A DNA stretch of 11,446 nucleotides from contig CADBFL010000097.1 in assembly GCA_902793875.1 (NCBI GenBank), positions 1 to 11,446 of the forward strand, written 5' to 3'. Made by a program: the position numbers and the translations under genes. The notes under the pieces are model-generated. The model was not told the DNA's origin. It did no database searches and saw only the letters and a program-made list of their open reading frames with translations. The number at the start of each line of letters is the position of its first letter. Position 1 is the first letter of the stretch. Origin of the DNA: an uncultured Eubacteriales bacterium. Its GTDB lineage: Bacteria > Bacillota > Clostridia > Peptostreptococcales > Anaerovoracaceae. Positions 6,937-11,446 of the stretch are shown piece after piece.

Positions 6937-7592
6937 GCCTTCACCGTTTCTTCCGTTATCTTTCTTAGCTTAGCCGCCGCTTCCCTTATGTCTTTCTGAG
7001 CGTATATGGCGCTTATGACGGCAATGCCGCAGATGCCGCTTCCGGCAAGCTCCGGCGTGTTTTCGGGAGTGATCCCTCCTATAGCTACAACGGGGATGCT
7101 GACCGCATCGCATATATCCCTCAGAGTCTCATACGATACATCTTCGGCGTCATCCTTGGAACCTGTCGGAAACACCGCTCCGACTCCCAGATAGTCCGCC
7201 CCTCTCTTTTCGGCAAGCACGGCCTGTCCGACCGTCTGCGCAGAGACTCCGAGTATTTTGTCAGGCCCTATGAGAGTTCTGACATCGCCCGCTTCCATGT
7301 CGCTCTGTCCTACATGCACGCCGTCCGCGTCCATCCTGAGGGCTATGTCCACATCGTCGTTCACCACAAAAGGCACGCCGTACTGCGCTGCCAGAGCCTG
7401 CAGCTCCACCGCTTCTTCGTAAAAGCGTTCTTCATCCAGATCCTTCTCGCGAAGCTGCAGAAAACTGACTCCGCCGTCAAGGCTTTCCTTCACGACGTCC
7501 GCGAGAGTCCTTTCTCCCAGCCAGTGCCTGTCGGTCACCGCATATAAAAGCAGCGAATCCGCGAGTTCTTTCCTGTTGTCCTTGTCGATCAT
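6933..7592 (-). CDS. thiE: Thiamine-phosphate synthase ThiE
   Basis: A 219-residue TIM-barrel enzyme that joins HMP-PP and hydroxyethylthiazole phosphate to make thiamine phosphate and pyrophosphate. Visible motifs, in order: QLREKD (46-51) and FVVNDDVDIAL (75-85) for pyrophosphate and Mg2+ binding, GVHVGQSD (91-98), GVSAQT (115-120), YLGVGAVFPTGSK (134-146) and AIGGITPEN (170-178). The loop reads PTGSK where many homologues have PTxTK; this is a mild variation. The length is typical. It begins one base after the thiM stop; GAGGTGAT, within the end of thiM, is the likely ribosome binding site, though its spacing is a little long. It overlaps the next gene by four bases. Confidence 0.95.
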   Translation of the reverse strand: MIDKDNRKELADSLLLYAVTDRHWLGERTLADVVKESLDGGVSFLQLREKDLDEERFYEEAVELQALAAQYGVPFVVNDDVDIALRMDADGVHVGQSDMEAGDVRTLIGPDKILGVSAQTVGQAVLAEKRGADYLGVGAVFPTGSKDDAEDVSYETLRDICDAVSIPVVAIGGITPENTPELAGSGICGIAVISAIYAQKDIREAAAKLRKITEETVKA

Positions 7593-7593
7593 C

Positions 7594-8418
7594 CTACTGT
7601 ATCACCTCGTACTTCGCACCGTTGTCCAGGGTCTTTGCGTCCATGTTATATATCGCATCGATTATGCGGTTTCTGTATGTGGAGTTTCCGTCCCCCTCCT
7701 GCATGCGGCTCCAGGCGATCTCTCCCGCCAGGCCCATGGCGCATACGGCTGCAGCAGCAGCCTCGAGCCCCGCATCGGGATTCGCCACGAGGAAGGCCGT
7801 CATCATGCCGGAAAGCTGGCATCCGGTGCCGGTTATCCTTCCCATCTCGGGGCGTCCGTTCCTGATCACAAAGCATCTGTCCGCATCGGCAACGAGGTCG
7901 ATGGCTCCCGTTACCGCGATGACAGAGCCTGTCTTTTGCGCAAGCTCCTTTACGAATGCGACCGCGCTGCCTAAGGTCTCATCCGTGACAGCATCGGCAA
8001 CATCTGCATCTACGCCCTTTGTTGTACCGCTTCCCATGGCCAGCGTCTTTATCTCGGAAATATTGCCTCGTATCGCCGTGAAGCGAAGCTCCTCCATGAG
8101 GCTCACGGCAGTATCCGTTCTGAGGGCCGAAGCTCCTGCGCCTACGGGATCGAGCAGCAGCACATGTCCGAGCTCCTGCGCCTTTCTCCCCGCTTTATGC
8201 ATGCCCTCTATGCTGCTTTTGTTGAGCGTTCCTATGTTGATGTTGAGACCTCCGCAGATCGAAGTGATGTCCTCGACGTCTGCAGGCTCGTCGGACATGA
8301 TAGGGCTTCCGCCGCATGCGAGCAGAATATTGGCGACATCGTTCACGGTCACATAATTCGTGATGTTATGCACCAGCGGGACGCTGCTTCTTACATTATC
8401 GATACATTTTCCCAGCAT
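7594..8418 (-). CDS. thiM: Hydroxyethylthiazole kinase ThiM
   Basis: A 274-residue ribokinase-fold enzyme that phosphorylates the salvaged thiazole alcohol with ATP, giving the thiazole substrate of ThiE. Visible motifs are PLVHNITNYVTVNDVAN (14-30), GGSPIMSDEP (36-45), LLDPVGAGAS (88-97), RGNISEI (117-123), AVTGAIDL (168-175) and the GTGCQLSG anion hole with Cys200 (197-204). The length matches the family. The frame extends to a GTG at 8451, but that codon lies within the upstream terminator hairpin. The ATG at 8418 has AAAGGAGG five bases upstream and gives the usual N-terminus, so it is the start. It is the first gene of the operon and directly follows the TPP riboswitch and its terminator. 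Confidence 0.95.
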   Translation of the reverse strand: MLGKCIDNVRSSVPLVHNITNYVTVNDVANILLACGGSPIMSDEPADVEDITSICGGLNINIGTLNKSSIEGMHKAGRKAQELGHVLLLDPVGAGASALRTDTAVSLMEELRFTAIRGNISEIKTLAMGSGTTKGVDADVADAVTDETLGSAVAFVKELAQKTGSVIAVTGAIDLVADADRCFVIRNGRPEMGRITGTGCQLSGMMTAFLVANPDAGLEAAAAAVCAMGLAGEIAWSRMQEGDGNSTYRNRIIDAIYNMDAKTLDNGAKYEVIQ

Positions 8419-8431
8419 TTCAGCCTCCTTT

Positions 8432-8473
8432 AAAATCAAAACAGCAGACACGCCATGCAGGCATATCTGCTGT
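8432..8473 (-). terminator. Riboswitch-controlled intrinsic terminator before thiM
   Basis: On the minus strand ACAGCAGATATGCC (8460-8473) pairs with GGCGTGTCTGCTGT (8441-8454) in a continuous 14-base stem with two G-U pairs and a TGCAT loop, followed by TTTGATTTT (8432-8440). It lies between the aptamer and the thiM ribosome binding site (8424-8431). This is the expected OFF structure of the riboswitch: high TPP should favour it and stop transcription. I did not identify the competing antiterminator pairing. Confidence 0.88.
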
Positions 8474-8502
8474 CATCCGCAAAATGAAGACTTCAGTCTG
8501 TA

Positions 8503-8590
8503 TATCCCTACGTTGGCATTATCCAAATCAGGTCAACGGGTCCGGACTCAGCGTCCGTTCTCAGCCTGCGTGCGCAAGCTCCCCTTTTGT
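8503..8590 (-). promoter_or_regulatory. TPP riboswitch (THI element) aptamer
   Basis: Minus-strand sequence contains the conserved THI-box blocks in order: GGGG (8581-8584), CTGAGA (8559-8564), GGACCC, ACCTGAT (8527-8533), TGGATAATGCC (8515-8525) and GTAGGGA (8505-8511). The P3 helix is GCTTGC pairing with GCAGGC. CGGAC-GCTGA-GTCCG (8543-8557) forms the optional P3a hairpin. In P5 the pair TTGG/CCAA replaces the common CTGG/CCAG, a compensated change that supports real RNA structure. The aptamer binds thiamine pyrophosphate and controls the thiM-thiE-HAD-thiD-cytX transcript through the terminator 30 bases downstream. P1 looks AT-rich and weak, and its exact ends are uncertain. Confidence 0.95.
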
Positions 8591-8600
8591 ATATATGTAT

Positions 8601-8629
8601 AATCTACTCCTGTACGGAGCTTTTTTCAA
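8601..8629 (-). promoter_or_regulatory. Probable promoter of the thiamine salvage operon
   Basis: On the minus strand TTGAAA (8624-8629) is followed after 17 bases by TAGATT (8601-8606). Transcription would start near 8594, just before the aptamer, which is where a riboswitch transcript should begin. The -35 matches five of six positions and the -10 four. It lies only 12 bases beyond the stop of the upstream gene. Confidence 0.6.
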
Positions 8630-8641
8630 GACTGCAGTTAA

Positions 8642-10882
8642 TTATTGTTCTTCGTTCCAGACATCCTGATACTCTGTGTATTTTTCGATGCTTGAAACGG
8701 CGTTCCACGGTATGAATCCTCCGTCGAGCCCGGCGTCCTCAAGCCCCGCTATCTGCGCCTTGAGTTCGGCCGTCCCGTAGACGAAGCTCGGAGCCCAGTG
8801 CGGCGTATCATAGCCGGTTATCCAGGTCCTGGCCACTGCAGGCTTTTCGAGTATCTCCTGCTGCTTCGCGGCTCTGTTGCCCCAGCTGTTCATTATGCCG
8901 TAAGGGTCCTCCCAGCCGCCTTCGACGCCCATGTGATCCGTGTAAGGCATCGCGCTTATGGCGTCGACGACATTCGATATGCCGGCCCAGTACTGGCCGT
9001 ACGCCGTCATGTAGCCGTAGGCGCTCTCTCCGAACACATCCACCGAGAACCATGCTCCGGCATCGTGTATCTGGTCGGCCGCGTACATGCAGAAATTCTG
9101 TATCGCCTGTCCCTTTTCTTCGCCGTAGACATTGCGGAAGTCGGTATTCCCCGCCTTTGACATCTCAAAAGCGTTCTCAGGGAATCTGACATAGTCGAAC
9201 TGTATCTCATCAAATCCGAATTCCTTTACGGCCTCCTGCGCCAGCCTGACATTGTATTCCCAGACATCACGCGAGTACGCGCTCGGCCAGGTCGTGTTTC
9301 CGCCGTATTCTATGCAGTTTTCCGGATGATCCTTTGCATATATAGGATCGTTGAACACCACGATGCGTCCGATGAGATACGCTCCCGTCTCCTTGTACGC
9401 CTCGACGCCCTTCCTGTACTCGTCCTTTCCGACATACGCCGTCTCGTACGAGGACGGTGACAGTTCTTTAGCGACATCCGACCTGTAGGCAAGCACTCCG
9501 TCCTTTATGTCGATGACCACCGCGTTGCAGTCCGTTTCTTCTATGACATCCACCCACGGCCTGTAGTTGACCGCAGCCTCGCAGTTCACATACATCGCGC
9601 GGGCATACTCGCAGAACTCGTTTCCTTTCAGCTCGGGTCTTTCGAACGGATAGAAGTCGAGGTTCGCAGCCCTCCCTCCGTACAGATCGTAGCCGTAGTC
9701 ATCATCAGAGACCTTGTCGGCTATGCCGTTTTCGTTGTATACCGCATCGGCCTTCTCCTGGGTATCGACCATGTATCTGCCGTATACATAGCCCTTCACC
9801 GTGTCGCCCTCTTCATCTGTGAATTTCACATGATATTTATTGATGGATCCGTCAGGCCTTACCTTGTCGAACCCCATCACCTCAAGGCGGCTGCCCTTTG
9901 GAGCGAACGACTCGATCGCCGGGCCCGTCTCCTCGGTATATACGGTCGCAGGCGTCCTGACGAAGACTTCCTTCTCCTGCACTATGTCGTTCTGGGAAGA
10001 CACGAGATTGTCCTCCCTCACATAGAGCGCGTCAGCCTCTTTCCCGGAGTCCTCTATTATGTCCGTTCCCTCTGTCAGAGACACTCCCGGCAGAGTCTTG
10101 TGGATCCTGATATACGTTACCCCGTCTATCTCGGCCCTGTCAGCGTAGCGTTTTACCTGTGTGCCTCTGACCAGCCTTTCGGCCTCGACCGCTCTGGCCC
10201 CGTCCTCAGAACCGGCCGCCCCGTCCTTTTCGATCGTGTATACGGGCGCATCCTTCGATGTGCCTGCGATATATGACGCTGTATACAGGTGCATCATCGA
10301 TCTGTATCTGAAGAACACGAACGAGACAGCGCCGACGACGAGCATGAGCGCTGCCGCAAGAAGCACCCATTTCAGGCAGCCTCTCTTTTCTTTCTTCCGG
10401 GACCCGGTCTTTTCGTGCTTTTTCCCGCTTTCCCTGACACGCGAAGAGCGGCCCACGCGGATGCTTTCAGGCGATGATGCCGGCGTGTTCTGTATCGCCG
10501 ACGCAGCTATCTCCTCCCTGGTTTTCGGCGCAGTGACTTCCGTCTTTTTCTCCGGAAGCTTTACAGCCCGGTCCTTCTTTGCTCCTGTCTTCTTTTTCTC
10601 TTTCTTTTCGTGAGCGGGCTTTGCGTCCGCCTTTTTCTTTTTCTTTGCAGGAGCGGGCTTTGCGTCTGCCTTCTTCTCTTTCTTTGCAGAAGCCGGCTTC
10701 GCCTCAGCCTTTTGCTTTTTCTTTGCAGGAGCCGGCTTTGCCTCAGCCTTTTGCTCTTTCTTTACAGAAGCCGGCTTTTCGGATTCCGGCTTTTCTTCCT
10801 TCTCAGCTGCTTTCTTCTCTTCGCTCAGCGCGAAGGCTTTATTAAGTTCTTCTTTTATCCTGTCCTGTTCTTCTTTTGTCAT
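8642..10882 (-). CDS. Membrane-anchored putative glycoside hydrolase (COG1306/DUF4015) with Lys-rich repeat tail
   Basis: A 746-residue protein in four parts. Residues 1-169 are very basic and low in complexity, with five 13-residue Lys/Ala/Pro repeats at 36-100. A single hydrophobic helix follows at about 170-191 (LKWVLLAAALMLVVGAVSFVFF), preceded by a Lys/Arg cluster, so the tail should be cytoplasmic and the rest outside. Residues about 200-375 look like two SH3-like modules ('APVYTIE...', 'ATVYTEETGPAIESFAPKGSRLEV'). Residues about 425-740 are the DUF4015 putative glycoside hydrolase barrel, with VVIDIKDG (455-462), FDEIQFDYVRFP (557-568) and FSVDVFG (612-618). The enzyme is expected to act on an extracellular or cell-wall glycan; the substrate is unknown. 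The ATG at 10882 is the only reasonable start and has a weak AGGGA ten bases upstream. No convincing terminator follows the stop, so some transcripts may read into the thi leader. Confidence 0.85.
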   Translation of the reverse strand: MTKEEQDRIKEELNKAFALSEEKKAAEKEEKPESEKPASVKKEQKAEAKPAPAKKKQKAEAKPASAKKEKKADAKPAPAKKKKKADAKPAHEKKEKKKTGAKKDRAVKLPEKKTEVTAPKTREEIAASAIQNTPASSPESIRVGRSSRVRESGKKHEKTGSRKKEKRGCLKWVLLAAALMLVVGAVSFVFFRYRSMMHLYTASYIAGTSKDAPVYTIEKDGAAGSEDGARAVEAERLVRGTQVKRYADRAEIDGVTYIRIHKTLPGVSLTEGTDIIEDSGKEADALYVREDNLVSSQNDIVQEKEVFVRTPATVYTEETGPAIESFAPKGSRLEVMGFDKVRPDGSINKYHVKFTDEEGDTVKGYVYGRYMVDTQEKADAVYNENGIADKVSDDDYGYDLYGGRAANLDFYPFERPELKGNEFCEYARAMYVNCEAAVNYRPWVDVIEETDCNAVVIDIKDGVLAYRSDVAKELSPSSYETAYVGKDEYRKGVEAYKETGAYLIGRIVVFNDPIYAKDHPENCIEYGGNTTWPSAYSRDVWEYNVRLAQEAVKEFGFDEIQFDYVRFPENAFEMSKAGNTDFRNVYGEEKGQAIQNFCMYAADQIHDAGAWFSVDVFGESAYGYMTAYGQYWAGISNVVDAISAMPYTDHMGVEGGWEDPYGIMNSWGNRAAKQQEILEKPAVARTWITGYDTPHWAPSFVYGTAELKAQIAGLEDAGLDGGFIPWNAVSSIEKYTEYQDVWNEEQ
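10583..10777 (-). repeat. Five tandem 39-bp repeats coding 13-residue Lys/Ala/Pro units
   Basis: The five in-frame units are KPASVKKEQKAEA, KPAPAKKKQKAEA, KPASAKKEKKADA, KPAPAKKKKKADA and a degraded KPAHEKKEKKKTG (residues 36-100). Units 1 and 3 share the S..E form and units 2 and 4 the P..K form. This alternation suggests a 78-base pair of units was duplicated. The DNA of the units is also nearly identical, so the tract could change copy number by slippage. Confidence 0.88.
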
Positions 10883-10914
10883 TTCAATTTTTTCCCTGTT
10901 AAAACTACCCTACT

Positions 10915-10943
10915 ACTTTAACCTTTTTGTCCTCTCTCTTCAA
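10915..10943 (-). promoter_or_regulatory. Possible promoter of the glycoside hydrolase gene
   Basis: On the minus strand TTGAAG (10938-10943), a 17-base spacer and TAAAGT (10915-10920) give four of six matches in each hexamer, about 33 bases before the ATG. It is the best placed candidate in the 128-base divergent region but is not strong. Confidence 0.4.
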
Positions 10944-10951
10944 CAGTCAGA

Positions 10952-10980
10952 TTGTGTATGTATGTGAAATAATGTACAAT
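10952..10980 (+). promoter_or_regulatory. Possible promoter of the alpha-galactosidase-like gene
   Basis: TTGTGT (10952-10957), a 17-base spacer and TACAAT (10975-10980) precede the plus-strand gene by about 30 bases. The -10 is good (five of six) and the -35 matches only TTG. Carbohydrate genes are often controlled at such sites, but I see no recognisable operator. Confidence 0.5.
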
Positions 10981-11010
10981 TATTAAGGCTTATCCAGGAG
11001 GAATCGCAGC

Positions 11011-11446
11011 ATGGAAAAATTCGACCTTTCTCACATGATAAAAAAGCACAGTATTTCCGAGATCGTGATCGATCTGCCGTGCGATGAGACCGAACGTGTC
11101 TTCTTTAACGGATACCAGACCTGGTCTCCTTCCCACGAAGAAAAACCAAGCATTGCCGTCAGGAGCATCCATCCGTTCATAAAGGCTCTGGGAAAGCCAT
11201 GGGGAACGACCAGATACGGCGATGCTTTCTTCATGAAACCGATCCATGACAGGCCGGGGATATTTCACGGATTCAGCTATTTCTACAAAAGGTGCGAAGA
11301 GGACTATCTGCTGATAGCCTCCACCGATGAGACTAACGGCTATACCGTCTTCAGCTACGATTTTTTCAAAAGCGAACTCACCATCAGAAAGGACGCCGGC
11401 ATGCCTAAATACGACCAGGCTCTTCACATCGTCGCCTTCAGGGGCG
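11011..11446 (+). CDS. Alpha-galactosidase-like protein (GH36 type), N-terminal part cut by window edge
   Basis: An ATG at 11011 with AGGAGG nine bases upstream (10996-11001) opens a frame that runs to the right edge, giving 145 residues from MEKFDLSHMIKKHSISEIVI onward. The motif FFNGYQTWSPSHE (31-43) and the later GIFHGFSYFYKR (83-94) resemble the N-terminal beta-sandwich region of GH36 alpha-galactosidases, where an 'NGYQSW' motif and a 'G.lHS..Y.Y.R' block precede the catalytic barrel. The catalytic domain lies outside the window, so activity on alpha-galactosides is inferred. There is no signal peptide, so the enzyme would be cytoplasmic. It is divergent from the membrane hydrolase gene and appears to open a new transcription unit; a neighbouring sugar transporter would strengthen the call. 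Confidence 0.68.
   Translation, partial: MEKFDLSHMIKKHSISEIVIDLPCDETERVFFNGYQTWSPSHEEKPSIAVRSIHPFIKALGKPWGTTRYGDAFFMKPIHDRPGIFHGFSYFYKRCEEDYLLIASTDETNGYTVFSYDFFKSELTIRKDAGMPKYDQALHIVAFRG

Noticed and set aside
6933..8418. Possibility that thiE and thiM are one fused gene
   Set aside because: A clear TAG stop (7594-7596) ends thiM one base before the thiE ATG, and both proteins are full length.
8607..8626. CTCC-TGTAC-GGAG hairpin followed by six T on the plus strand
   Set aside because: The stem is only four base pairs and no plus-strand gene ends here. The region is better explained as the spacer and -35 of the minus-strand thi promoter.

Overview
The window looks like chromosomal DNA of a low-GC-lineage Gram-positive anaerobe (Bacillota, probably class Clostridia). 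The evidence is a clostridial-type 2-enoate reductase, a Bacillota-style thiMED/cytX thiamine salvage operon under a TPP riboswitch with a transcription-terminator platform, a nucleoside kinase fused to a ThrRS-like domain, a membrane-anchored COG1306/DUF4015 glycoside hydrolase, strong AGGAGG ribosome binding sites and sigma-A type promoters. Genes are fairly GC-rich and the intergenic regions are AT-rich. A species cannot be named from this. I see no rRNA, tRNA, CRISPR array, insertion sequence or phage gene, and no gene-free stretch exceeds about 260 bases.

Layout. (1) 1-245, minus: the N-terminus of an NhaC-type Na+/H+ antiporter that runs off the left edge, with its own promoter. (2) 345-1829, minus: nucleoside (uridine) kinase-like protein. 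(3) 1830-2086: divergent control region with an extended -10 promoter for the kinase and one or two sigma-A promoters for the next gene. (4) 2087-4159, plus: a single-gene unit encoding a 2-enoate-reductase-family Fe-S flavoenzyme with strongly biased codons, closed by a hairpin terminator that serves both strands. (5) 4235-8629, minus: thiamine salvage operon, read as promoter, TPP riboswitch, terminator, thiM, thiE, HAD phosphatase, thiD, cytX. (6) 8642-10882, minus: membrane-anchored putative glycoside hydrolase with a lysine-rich repeat tail. (7) 11011 to the right edge, plus: start of an alpha-galactosidase-like gene, divergent from (6).

How the genes work together. The thi operon brings in hydroxymethylpyrimidine (CytX), phosphorylates it twice (ThiD), phosphorylates salvaged hydroxyethylthiazole (ThiM) and joins the two into thiamine phosphate (ThiE). 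No de novo thiazole or pyrimidine genes (thiC, thiG, thiS, thiF, thiH) lie in the window. A HAD phosphatase sits inside the operon, coupled to thiE by a 4-base overlap, and its substrate is the main open question. TPP should stop transcription before thiM through the riboswitch.

The rest is ordinary housekeeping or accessory metabolism. The points most worth a second look are the HAD enzyme in the thi operon, the hairpin in the only sizeable gap of that operon, the high-expression signature of the enoate reductase, and the 13-residue Lys/Ala/Pro repeats on the cytoplasmic side of the hydrolase. I found no clear sign of a wholly new multi-gene system.
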